Assembly (NCBI GenBank): GCA_002104945.1
Contig: MCFH01000002.1
Span: forward strand, 186,001 to 250,000
Source: Piromyces finnis
Lineage: Eukaryota; Neocallimastigomycota; Neocallimastigomycetes; Neocallimastigales; Neocallimastigaceae
DNA length: 64,000 bases
Direction: 5' to 3'
A model generated the notes under the pieces. That model did no database searches. It saw only the letters and a list, made by a program, of their open reading frames with translations, and had not been told where the DNA came from. Position numbers and translations under genes: made by a program. This document shows positions 39,201-49,262 of the stretch, piece after piece. The first letter of the stretch is position 1, and the number at the start of each line of letters is the position of its first letter.

Positions 39201-41354
39201 AATCGTATTGGAAATATGTCTAATGAAATCAATAGAAAAATGGAATATGATTACAAGCAACAAAAATTTTCTTCTTATATGCTTTTCTCTTCCTATGAAG
39301 AAATGAAGCATATCACTAAAGAAGTTTTTAATAATCTTACTTCTGAAAAGAATAAGGAATTTAGTATTACAGATTTTGAATTTACTTCTTCATATCTTCA
39401 TTTAGTAGCAACCTTAAATGTTATTCGTTATCAAGTTGAAGATTTATTCCACAAAAATATAAATTTAATGCTTGAACATGAGAACTGGAGAAATGAACGT
39501 AATAAAATTCTTTCAAGTATTCAAGAACGTTCTCTTCAAGAAAATGATGCCATCCAAGAAAGAAGAAAACGTAACAATCGCATTCAAACTTATCTTTTTA
39601 AACAGTACCAACTACGTCAGCAATATTATGCTCAACAACTTAAAAATAAACAGGAATATTATGATAAGCAACAACTCTATCTTTTAAAGAAAAACAAACA
39701 ATTAGAGATGTTGAAGAAGTCAGAAAACAAACAAGAGGAAAATAGTGTCAAAAATGAAAATGATAAGGATGAATCAGAATCTACTGAAATGGTGAATGAA
39801 TATGAAACTGAAGAAAATTCTTCATCTATGCCTAATTCTTCTCCTCAAACAGAATTATTAATAAAGCATCAAGAATCAAAGGAAATTGAAACGGCAGAAT
39901 CACAAGAAGAGCCAGTTCAAAGTGAATTTGACAGAATATTTGGAGATGATTCCTTTGAAGAGGATGAAGAAATTATTGAAGATATTCTTGAAAGTAAAAA
40001 TATGACTAAGGATGAAAACAAAACCACTGAAATTAAGGATAAGTCATTACTTAATTCTTCATTGACAACAAACAACACAACAACTTCCAATAATAAGGAT
40101 AATAGTATAAGCACCTCAGATGAATCAATATTACCCACTACAACTATTCTATCAGAAACAAAGTGTGAAAATCAAAATGATGAAAAAGATGATTCAACTT
40201 CAACAGCCAATACACCATTATTTGGTAATAATAATAAACGTATTCCTATAATTTATAGTAGAAATAATCATTTTGTTTCATCCAGCAACAATTCAGACCT
40301 ACCTCGTATACCTAAAAGAGTAAAGCAACTTTCGTTGAATCTTGAATCACGTATCGTAAAGGAAACATATTTCCAACAAGAAGAAAAGAATTTGAGTTTG
40401 AGTAAAATGTCTTCTTCTTTAGATCGTAGATCCTTCTTTGATCGTGATTATTCTATTTTCAGACAACGTCTCATGGAACATTCTAAAAACAAAGATTCTA
40501 ATATGACTTTTGAAAATTCATATGAATCCAATATTAATCAAAGTAATATTAAAAGTAATGCTCAAGATATTCCAGTGACTGGTGGAATTAGTTTTAACAT
40601 GAATGTAAATGATCCTAATAATAGTATACAATATTCTTCAAGCCTTAATACACCTCATAATGAACAAGAAACTAATGTTCGTAAGTTAAGACGTCTTTCA
40701 TGGCATGGAGGTGTAACCGACCAAAGTCCATTCACACCCAAATCTACTTTTGAATTTAATCAAAATATTAAACGTATTAATGAAATGAATAATTATCTTT
40801 CTGAACGTTTTACATCTGTTCTTTTAAAAAGAGATTCTATAGAAAGTATGGTGAAACGTCTTGAAGATGATAAGGAAATAAACAAAGAAGATACAGCTAA
40901 CAATAACGATCCTATACCAAAAGTAGCAGAACCCACATCCATTCCTATAACTTCAACTACAGTATCCACTACCGTACCAACAAAAATTAAAAATAATGAT
41001 ATTGAAGAAAATATTCCCAAAGAAACTAAAAATCAACGTGACACATCAAGTTCTATAAATGCTATGGACATTGATGAAGAACAAACGCCAAAAGAAAGGT
41101 CACCTCTAAAATTTAAATATTCCTTTACCAATTATTCTTTAGAATCTTTAAATAATAGTATTTTTTCACCATCTACCCCGTCAACTCCATCTTTTGATAA
41201 TTTTGGTTATACCTATCAAAAGAATAATGGAGGCAATCACATAACTAATTCTCCTTCAACAACGTATACCATCAATTCTCGAAATTACAAAAAGAAACAA
41301 GAAAATACAAAAAAAATATTAAGATATCGTAAATCTAAAAAAAATAGAATGTAA
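36300..41354 (+). CDS. Large intronless protein of unknown function
   Basis: I do not recognise this 1684-residue protein. It is one uninterrupted exon, odd among neighbours with many introns. Residues 1-115 look folded (LLFNVNIKIPDYMQKDF, NDSAFWRSSVVNECEF, EMEWEMPKFCEIKLNTII), followed by a Lys-rich helix. Residues ~210-400 form a second helical block (MILRKMYEYLKSKLKSEL, FIQHDHLDYVLPQNYYIWL, KQIQFMMSSLKLATDPSK). The middle is Ser/Thr/Asn-rich and probably disordered. A helical segment at ~980-1150 is rich in Gln, Tyr and Lys (EERRKRNNRIQTYLFKQYQL is approximate) and is likely a coiled coil. The C-terminal third has RRLSWHG, a basophilic-kinase-type site, SPSTPSTPS proline-directed sites, and a basic tail. 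The bias suggests a fungal regulatory scaffold, but that is a guess. Start at 36300 is the first ATG of the frame. Confidence 0.85.
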   Translation: MRLKIKINDGNTIVPSNNSSDVKITPQDLLFNVNIKIPDYMQKDFLASIFYNSNNLDKKNYAFQKLIVENDSAFWRSSVVNECEFDLSEKKLKCQFIDSTEMEWEMPKFCEIKLNTIITKLKRGKRKINLEKKKLIEKEEEKKNSIKESQQNILEIQKSKKVFSNLALSFFPFANSNNNHNKLNKENDNNSNQKNTINDNDNIVKNNIKEMILRKMYEYLKSKLKSELIDIYTHFIQHDHLDYVLPQNYYIWLTNSYLHRYEQHILETESTMKVQIYGMEVLNGALKKMRQQFITRFIEINHDKELYESLEVRLQDINSLIIDKKTKTINHDTSRKLGILKFFKRSGQKHKEESKEIREVKRLKTEMKQIQFMMSSLKLATDPSKHIIESKAIIRDQSILPILDDSNASFDKITVQTDSTVIIENEAHFDNIKDEKLENIQSKRQRALKYKDIDELCYKLMMNDFNLDEEAILKYSAMKEQFNENSNIDLFTSYEETTLLGEQCSNVDTDILNTNSMNDKKKKYLDYRKMISNIPQPKFILLHFLYPPFLDNMKKGILNDINELKDELLDLLSRQFSDPSKVFGTTEETTFEIMKMIEQNGFIDYLFKQIRSSQITEIPPSNDTVMVDADETINPSKQPTLEVTKDNISLTPSLELPMQAPLISSINDQLMMSEKLLPAKPTLLSTVSSFIINAETTAEETLTQISNNHHNSTLTNNVVVHNSTKINTVETLKPYDNGFNKSNEVVSNQDPLSNNNSVNSNISELNENFNEKNSKKNIMEEDVNYSNSTTIKSNNDLTSKKDENTNSIVDSNEKNYDQIYNDLDSGIKMVIDDILNSLKQKYKIYNETYATIVTVQKKNKELLKEINQSTTLNSMDNKEKILNKLLTPISSSNVHKTSLSPTSTVSLGSKSDVSNLPSPTQIMEKENMEELDKNKKQESTLSRLITTSSTLLNSPQNSASDSFEILSNRIGNMSNEINRKMEYDYKQQKFSSYMLFSSYEEMKHITKEVFNNLTSEKNKEFSITDFEFTSSYLHLVATLNVIRYQVEDLFHKNINLMLEHENWRNERNKILSSIQERSLQENDAIQERRKRNNRIQTYLFKQYQLRQQYYAQQLKNKQEYYDKQQLYLLKKNKQLEMLKKSENKQEENSVKNENDKDESESTEMVNEYETEENSSSMPNSSPQTELLIKHQESKEIETAESQEEPVQSEFDRIFGDDSFEEDEEIIEDILESKNMTKDENKTTEIKDKSLLNSSLTTNNTTTSNNKDNSISTSDESILPTTTILSETKCENQNDEKDDSTSTANTPLFGNNNKRIPIIYSRNNHFVSSSNNSDLPRIPKRVKQLSLNLESRIVKETYFQQEEKNLSLSKMSSSLDRRSFFDRDYSIFRQRLMEHSKNKDSNMTFENSYESNINQSNIKSNAQDIPVTGGISFNMNVNDPNNSIQYSSSLNTPHNEQETNVRKLRRLSWHGGVTDQSPFTPKSTFEFNQNIKRINEMNNYLSERFTSVLLKRDSIESMVKRLEDDKEINKEDTANNNDPIPKVAEPTSIPITSTTVSTTVPTKIKNNDIEENIPKETKNQRDTSSSINAMDIDEEQTPKERSPLKFKYSFTNYSLESLNNSIFSPSTPSTPSFDNFGYTYQKNNGGNHITNSPSTTYTINSRNYKKKQENTKKILRYRKSKKNRM

Positions 41355-42981
41355 AACCCCTTTCTTTTTTTTTTTACTTTTTCATTTTTCTTCAATTAAC
41401 AAAACCGCAATCTATTTTCTTTTTATATATAATTATACATCTATTTATTCTTGATCATTCATTTCCATCCTTCATTACTGCTATTATAAAAAAAAAAAAA
41501 AAAAAAAACGAATCCATTCATATTTCATTTTAAAATAATAAATAAAATAAAGCACTTTTTATTATAATCATTTATAATTTTTTATTATTATTATTTTTTA
41601 TAAAAAATAAAAAGTATATCTCACATATTAACCTTGTTAGTAAATTTTATATAAACTATTTTTTTATTTATTTATTATATATCTTTACCTTTTTATGTAT
41701 TAAATAAATAAAAAAAAAAATAGTTTATAAAATTTAGAAAGATACATAAAATAAAAGATTTTAATAATTAAAAAAGAAATAGGTAAATAATAAGGTTAGG
41801 TATTTTAAAAATTTTTTAAATAATTTATATATCCAATTAATGAAAAAAAAAATATAAATATTCTTTTACAGAATGGTATGTATAACATTTTTTATGGTAG
41901 TTAATACATTTATTCTTTACACCATTATTTTTTTTTTTTTTTTTTTTTTTGTTATCGTGATATATATAGCAATTAAAAGTATCAATATTGGTAATTTAAA
42001 AATAATAACATTTATTTATTACTAATCATAATTTTTGATTTTTTTTTCTTTTAATAATGAAATATAATTAAAAAATATTATTATAATTGAGAATATAAAA
42101 TTAAAGTGTTGCTTAATTTTATTTATATATTATTCTACTTTTTTTAATTTAATTATTTAATTTTATAACTTTATTATTCTTTCTATGTTTTAAACTAATA
42201 TAAACTTTTAAAAATATTATATATATATATATTCCTTCAAATTAAAATATAAACCTAAAGCTTTTTTTTTTTTTATTATTATTATAAATATTTTTTTGAA
42301 TTATTATTATATTAGTATTATAAATAGAATTCACTTTTTTTTTTTTTCCCTTTTCTATAATTATATAAACTAATAATAAAAAAGTAATTTTATACTTTAG
42401 AAAAAATATAAAGAAAGAAAATAAAAACCTTAAATTATCCCCCCTCAAATGGTTACACAAATCTGTTAAAAACAAAAATGAGCAAATTAAATTGAGGCAT
42501 ATTCCGAAATTTTAATAAAATTATATTAAAAAAAAAATTAAAAAAAAAATAACTTCATTTACTTTTTTTAATTTAGGTTGAAAAGTAAAAAAGAACAAAT
42601 AGTATTATTTTTCATTCCGAAAAGGAATTAATGAAATTAATAAAATAAAAATATATTATATTATAAATATAGTCATTATAGAATTAATATAGGAATGCAT
42701 TTTTTCCCCTGCAATTTTCACCTCTCTTTATATGATTCTTACTAAACAAACAATAGTAATGTAATTATTTAATATTATAATAAAATTATTTTGAGAAATT
42801 AAAGTTTAATTTTTTTTTATTTTTTAGTATATAAAAAATACATAGAAAATATAAATTATTATTTAAATATAGTTGTTTATTACTTGTAAAGAAAATTAAA
42901 AAATTATTATCTATTTCTTTTAATATAAATTAAATATGTGTTGTAAGGATATATATGAAAATGGATGTATTTTTTAATTAA

Positions 42982-43017
<36 letters not shown>

Positions 43018-43086
43018 TATTCTATGGTTTATTTGATAGTGGTTAATTTTTAAAGACTTTTTTTTTTGAAGTTTAACTTATTGAAT
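41355..43086. other. Convergent intergenic region with inverted repeat
   Basis: 1.7 kb between two convergent genes. It contains the 41641-41735 inverted repeat, several T runs (for example 41932-41950) and an ATT microsatellite around 42979-43015. No gene is supported. Confidence 0.55.
41641..41735. repeat. Inverted repeat, ~34-nt arms, 26-nt loop
   Basis: The left arm (41641-41674) starts TAAATTTTATATAAACTA and the right arm (41701-41735) ends TAGTTTATAAAATTTA. They are near-perfect reverse complements over their length, with a 2-nt and a few homopolymer-length differences. It lies about 290 nt downstream of the stop codon at 41354. The base composition makes chance more likely than in normal DNA, but the GTTTATA/TATAAAC core is specific. 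Confidence 0.75.
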
Positions 43087-44915
43087 TTATGGTATACCTG
43101 GTGTATTGAATAAGCTACCAATAATGAATGAACCTGCCATAGCAATAACACCTCCAATTAATACTCTCATTGATGCCTATATTAATTTTAATTATATAGT
43201 ATTATTAGTATTGGCATTTTATTAAGTTATAGAATATTAAATAAAAAAAATTTGATTCTTTTTTTTAATATTACTTTAAAAATTGGTGCTCCTCCTAAAA
43301 CGGCACCAATTGTACCAAAGAGGAATAATAACATTGATGAAACAATGACTAATATAGTGACTTTAATTTTGAAATCATCAATAAAGGAACAAGCTATAAA
43401 TTCATATTAAATATGATTAGTATGATTAGTTTAGTATTTAATCTATTATATAATTATATATATTTTTTTAAACTTACATAAGAATGGTATAATACCGCCA
43501 GAAAAGAAAGTAAATGCTGAAACTACAGCAGCTTGTAATGGGTTCGCTAAAGAATTAACATTAATTCCAAGTTCATCTCTTGCATGAATCTTAACAACTT
43601 CATCAATATTATCTGTGGTTAATTGTTGAGCTACTTCTGTAGCTAATTCTGGTGTTAAACCCTTTTCAATATATATATTACGTAATTCTTCAAGTTCTCT
43701 TTGTCTATGCTGTTATTATTATGATTATAAAAAATATATATATATTTTACAAATAATATGATTATTAAAAGTTATTTGGGTTTAATAAAGAATTTTTATC
43801 TTAATATAAAAATAATAATGAAAATAATAATAAAAAATAATTAAAACATTTTTATAACACTTACTAATGGTCCTTTAAGATGTTCTTCACGTTCCTTATC
43901 TAAATCAGCTTTTTCGGCATCTTTTTGTGAAGATACAGATACAAATTCACCTATTTTATTTATTATCATTAAAAATAATTAAATATTTGATAAAAATTAT
44001 AAAAATTATATTAATAATAATAATAATAATAATAATAAAAATTATCTTTTAATTATTATACTATGTTAAAAATTTGAACAATATTTATTGAACTTTTTTT
44101 TTTTAAAATTATGTTAGATAAAAAATATGTCTTTAGATGAACAATAATGCTATATAATGATATTGTTGATCAATATTATTTAGATTTATTTACTATTTAG
44201 AATATATATATCATATATATATTGATAATGGTATTTTTTAATTTTTATAATATTATAGAATCTCACGATTTTTAAAAAAAATAAAATTCTCTTTAAAAAC
44301 ATATTTTTTAAAAAAAACTTACCACATGCCATTGCCAAAGAACCTGCAACTAAAGCTGCAACACCAGCAATGAACATAGCTTTACTTTCATTACTACCAC
44401 CACCAACACCAAGCATAGTAGAAGAAGTTGATACTAGACCATCGTTTAAACCAAGAATAGCAGCTCTTAACCAAGGAGCTCTTTGACTTTATTTATATAA
44501 AATATTATAATTTTTGCAATAAATATAATACATTATATATAAATATTAATATTTTATATAGAAAATGAATATTTTTATTATATATATTTATTGTATAAAA
44601 ATATTTTAATATTATATATTATATTTATTGTTTCATTGCCAAGATTTCAAATGGGTAAAAAAAAAAATAAATAAAAGAATAAATAATTTTTCAAGAGAGA
44701 TATAATTGATTATTTATAATCTACCTGTAATGAACATGACCAAATGATGGCATGAAATTATCTAATAATGATTGCTGTTGTTCAAGACTAGCATTAGATT
44801 CAAAAGTATCGTAATTTAAATTACTTTTATCAAGTAATTTAGTACTAGTAGAAGCTGAACCTATATTTTCATCTATATTGCTAATGGCTTGATTTTTTCC
44901 AGTATTTCTACTCAT
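43087..44915 (-). CDS. CCC1: CCC1/VIT1-family vacuolar iron/manganese transporter
   Basis: Predicted vacuolar importer of Fe2+ or Mn2+. Exons 5' to 3': 44915-44725, 44486-44323, 43950-43865, 43709-43478, 43393-43275, 43176-43087; 882 nt, 293 residues, typical for the family. After an Asn/Ser-rich tail, HVHYSQRAPWLRAAILGLND leads into GLVSTSSTMLGVGGG (TM1). TM2 is AMFIAGVAALVAGSLAMACG, followed by the VIT signature GEFVSVSSQKDAEKADLD with its cytosolic helix of Glu and Lys residues (EREEHLKGPLHRQRELEEL) that forms the metal-binding domain. Then come NPLQAAVVSAFTFFSGGIIP (TM3), ILVIVSSMLLFLFGTIGAVL (TM4) and MRVLIGGVIAMAGSFIIGSL (TM5). All splice phases agree. The short ATG open frame at 44416 is only the second exon running into intron. 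Confidence 0.94.
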
Positions 44916-46070
44916 TTTTATTTTATTTTATTTTATTTATTTTTATATATATATAATACTTATTAACTAATATTTCTTTATATACTTTTAAAATTCTTGA
45001 ATTTCTATTAAAAAATTAAAAAATTTTTGGTTAAGTTTTTCTTCTAGTATTTTTTTTTTTTTTGAAAATTCAATTTTTTAAATTATTTTTACATTTAATA
45101 AGGTTAATAATTTATTTTTATTAATCAATCAAAATTTCTTACTATTTTATTAAAATCTATTATATTTTATTATTATAATTGTTAACTTTTATAAATTTTC
45201 ATTCAAAACTTCAAAATAAATCTTTTAAAAATATGTATATTTTTTGAAGAAAAAAGAAAAAAATTTTTTTTTTAATGTTTGCTTATGTTAATTTATAAAT
45301 ATTTGTCAATTTATTAAATCAAAACTTTAATAATTATAAAAAATCAAACATGGTTTTTTTGTAACTAATTAATTTATTATAATTTACATTTTTTATAATA
45401 ATTTTAATAAAAGAAAAAAATTAAAAAAAGTAGTTAGCATTATAGGATAAAGGATAATGATAAATTCAAGTAAATTTCAAAAGAAAAAAAGTTCTTATAA
45501 TAACAAAAGTTAATATTTATAATGTATTATCATGTGCTTATTCGTTAGCACAACTTGATTCTATAGAAATAAACAACCTTCAGTACAAATAACTGAAACA
45601 AATATGGTAATAATATTTATAAATGTTATTACTATTATTATTCAAAATATAAAAAAAAGTAGAAAAAAAAATAAGAATAATATATTTTAATAACCATCTT
45701 ATTTTCATTTTTTTTTTAATACATTAGATAATCAGATTATGTTTTTTCCCCATCTTTTACAAAATTTATATAGAATCATTAAATATTTAAATGATAAATT
45801 ATTATAGAATGTACATTTAAATATAAATTATTAAAATGAGAGATATTTTCTTTATATTATTTGCTTTTATTATTAATTTTTCTTATTTAATAGAAAATTA
45901 AACAATATTAAATTATTTGCTTTTTTTTTTCTTTTTTTTTTCTTACAATTTCATATAAATATTAAATTATTTAAAATTTTTTATAATTTAATAAATATTG
46001 ATTTTACTATCCTTTAATGTATTTTTTTTATAAAAACACAATTAAAGAAATGCTATATTTTAGATTTTAT
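44916..46070. other. Intergenic region between CCC1-like and MIF-like genes
   Basis: A/T-rich, 1.15 kb, serving as 5' flank of the transporter gene and 3' flank of the MIF-like gene. A short less A/T-rich patch near 45530-45600 contains two small hairpins: GTGCTTA-TTCG-TTAGCAC (45534-45551) and TTCAGT/ACTGAA (45579-45597). No gene is supported. Confidence 0.5.
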
Positions 46071-46870
46071 TTAAGCGAAGGTAGAACCACCGTAACCAGT
46101 GTCTTCAGCAGGAAGATCAATGAAGTGAATGTAACCTCTTCTTGAATTTAAACCAATAGTTTCACCAAGGTATTTGAAAATGGCCTATTTAAAAAAATAA
46201 ATTATTATCATTATCATTATTAATAATTAAATTTTCATTATTTTTATGTATGTATCTTTTTTTTTTTTTAAATAAAAAAGATTCTTATAATGATAATAAT
46301 AATAAAAAAAAAACTTACAGCAGAAGTACTCTTGTTAGATCTGGCATCAATACAACCTAAGGAACCTAAGGTAATTAAGGCAGCAGTATCAGTTGAACCA
46401 CCGAAACTCATGGCAACTGTATAAAAATATTTAATAATTTTATATCTTATTTTTTATTTTTTTTTATATTAACATTTTTACAAATTAATATTAAAAACTT
46501 ACCATTATCAATGATACAAACATCAACGTATGATTCTGGCTTTCCAAGACATTTAGCAACAAGGGAAGAAACTTCCTTTAAGGCACGGTTCTTGTCGTTG
46601 AAAGTAGCGTTGGTCTAAAATATTTTTAGTATTATATATTATTAATTTATTATATTTATTATATTATCAAAATAAAGATATTTTATTAAATCTATTTTTT
46701 TTTTGTACTTTATAAACAAACAAAAAAAAACACTTACTCTAATTTCAATGAAAGGCTATCAAATATGTAAATAAATATTTAAAAATATATAAAAAAAGTA
46801 ATTAATTATCATTATTTTTCAATCGTTTTATATTGCTTCATTCTTTGATTATCATATAGATAGTTACCAT
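46071..46870 (-). CDS. MIF-family tautomerase (macrophage migration inhibitory factor homologue)
   Basis: Small trimeric tautomerase-fold protein. Exons 5' to 3': ATG-only exon (46870-46868 in this model), 46755-46738, 46614-46503, 46416-46319, 46184-46071; 345 nt, 114 residues, the MIF length. After Met comes Pro2, the catalytic base of MIFs, in PFIEIRTNATF. Lys of LGKPESYVDV fits the active-site Lys32, and SFGGSTDTAAL matches the GGSSEPCAL strand. Then GCIDARSNKSTSAAIFKYLG, RGYIHFIDLPA and the C-terminal GYGGSTFA. The CxxC motif of mammalian MIF is absent (AALI). Codons favour C-ending triplets (GCC, TTC, ACC, AAC), a sign of strong expression. The ATG exon is uncertain: 46870 (ATG|GTAACT) and 47653 (ATG|GTAATA) both splice in phase to the 18-nt exon; the second implies an ~890-nt intron. 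Confidence 0.9.
46738..46755 (-). other. 18-nt microexon encoding PFIEIR of the MIF homologue
   Basis: Bordered by TTTGATAG on the 5' side and GTAAGT on the 3' side (minus strand). It is exactly six codons in phase 0 and carries the catalytic proline as its first codon. The next exon continues TNATF, so the MIF N-terminal strand is complete only when this exon is included. Confidence 0.85.
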
Positions 46871-48082
46871 GTTTATTTAAATTATCAATTGATGATAAAT
46901 AAAAAATTATTTAAAAAGAAAAAAAAAAATATATAAATATTTAATTTATATGCAAAAAATATATAATAATTTAATTAGTTAATTAATCCATAGAATGATT
47001 AATAATATTAATAATGTTAATTTTTCTTTACATTTCTTTGAATTATCTTATCGTACATTAGAAATTATTCGAATGATTTAATTGGTTAATTATTATACAT
47101 AATAATGAAATTAAAAAAGATAAGTCTTTTCTTTTATTTTAAAGGCATTGAGAAAAAAAAAAAAGGTATATTAGAATGATAATATAAATAACTATTCAAT
47201 AGATACGTTTACTTAAGTTTTATCTTTTACTTTATTATAATTATGTTATTATTATAGGAAATGTTAAAGTGATGTTTTTTTAATTTAATTAATGAATGAT
47301 TAATATAAAAAGAATATTAATTAAAATTAAATAATAAATTAATTTGAAAATATTTTCCTTTATTTTAATTAAACTTTTCTGATAAATTAAATACTATTTT
47401 TAATTATTAAAAGTCATATGTATTATTAATGCATTATTATAAATAATTAGAACAAACCTTTAAAAATAAAAAAAAATAAAAAATAAAAAATATATATATA
47501 TAAATTTCAGAAAAATATATAATAAAGAAGTATAAAATTATTATTATACATTTTGAAAATATCAAGAACACATTTAAATAATATATTTTTAAAAATATAT
47601 ATAGTTAAAATTTAAATTCTTATATTTAAATTTACTTGTTCTATTATTACCATTGTTTTTTCATTATTTAAAATAATAATAAAAAAAAAAGATAGAAATT
47701 AATGTCAATGGGACATAATTATTATAGAAAAACAAAGTAATAAATTTATGTATAATAAGAAATAAAATAAATAATAATTATTTATTCAATTAAAAAAAAA
47801 AAAGAAAAAGCATTAAAAATAATTGACCCGAGGTTAACCAATTTTTGGTTGTTCATATACATTTTCAAATTTGAGATTTTTTAATCTTTTTTAATAAGAA
47901 AAAAAAAAAAAATAAAATAAAAAAAAAAAAAATAAAATAAAAAAAAAAAATAAAATAAAAAATATCTTTGTGTTTATAAACATTCTCTAAAGTTAAAATT
48001 TCACTTTTTTATTTTTTTTTTTTCCCTTTTTTAAAAATAAAAGTATTTTAAATAATAATATATAATATTTGTAAAAGTTATT
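46871..48082. other. Divergent promoter region, MIF-like / cyclin-like genes
   Basis: 1.2 kb, A/T-rich. It may include an alternative first exon of the MIF gene with ATG at 47653-47651. A short GC-richer patch at about 47824-47851 (TTGACCCGAGGTTAACC then CAATTTTTGG) could be a regulatory element. A runs interrupted by TAAA units occur at 47900-47960. Confidence 0.5.
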
Positions 48083-49206
48083 ATGGGAAGGAAAGGAGGG
48101 AAAAAATACAGAAGAGAAATTCGTAAAGAACAAAGTGAACGAGATAAAGATGCATTATTTTGGAAATTGGGAAAACAAGTATATATATATATTATTATTA
48201 TTTGCAACATAATTTAAATGTATTTTAATTTTATATTATTATGTAAAATTTTAATAAAATTCATTATATATATATTTTTTTCATTATTATTATTATTATT
48301 ATTATTATTTTGCTTTCCATATATTTATATTTAAAAGTTGAGTGATCCTCTTGGTGAATATAGACAATTTATTGCCAATATAAGAAACAAAGAATTCAAT
48401 GAAGTTGATGATTATGTTGATATACCCATAAATTTAGTGGATTTAACAGCAAATTTAATAACCTCTTTAATTACAGGAGAAAATTGTCTATATGAATCCA
48501 TTAATGAATCTGATAAACGTTTAGACCATTCTAATGAAAAAGATAAATATTCCGATGAAGACGAAGAAATAATTGATACAGAAGCAGAAAATAAAAAGAA
48601 AAATTTATATTCAGGAGATAAAAATAATAATGATGATAAAGAAATAAAATTTACAAAAATTAAACCTAATTCAAATTCAAGTACATTTAAAAAAAGCAAA
48701 AGTTATTCTTTCAATTTTGAAGAATATTGTCAACATGAAAATGAAGAATCTTTTTATTTTATTAGAAAAATTATCAAAAAAACACAATTAAGTCTAACAA
48801 CATTTATAGTAAGTTTGTTCTTCATTTATAGCTACAAACATATGGAAAAAGATAAGAGAAGATATAGGGAACATAAAGTTTCAAAATATATAACTAATTG
48901 GTCAGAAACAACATTTAAAAAGTCAAAAAAAAAACACAGAAAAAGAAAAAATAAACACAAATATAATACAAGAATTAAAAATGATAGTATTATAAATGAG
49001 AAAGAATTACTTTCATCTCAAGAAATAAAAAGTGATGATAATGAAAATAAAATAACATCACCGATATTAAAAACAGAGTTCCTTTCATCTTTTCAGCCAA
49101 GAAATTCAATAATTTCTAAAGAAGAATATTCAAATAACGATTTAAATACAATTTTAACGCAATATCCTTCCCCAACACATCTTAATTACAATAGTAAATG
49201 AAATAA

Positions 49207-49262
<56 letters not shown>

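Noticed and set aside
42242-42475. 77-codon minus-strand frame
   Set aside because: Composed of T/A-rich low-complexity sequence (Phe, Ile, Lys, Asn) with no motif and no splice-consistent neighbours.
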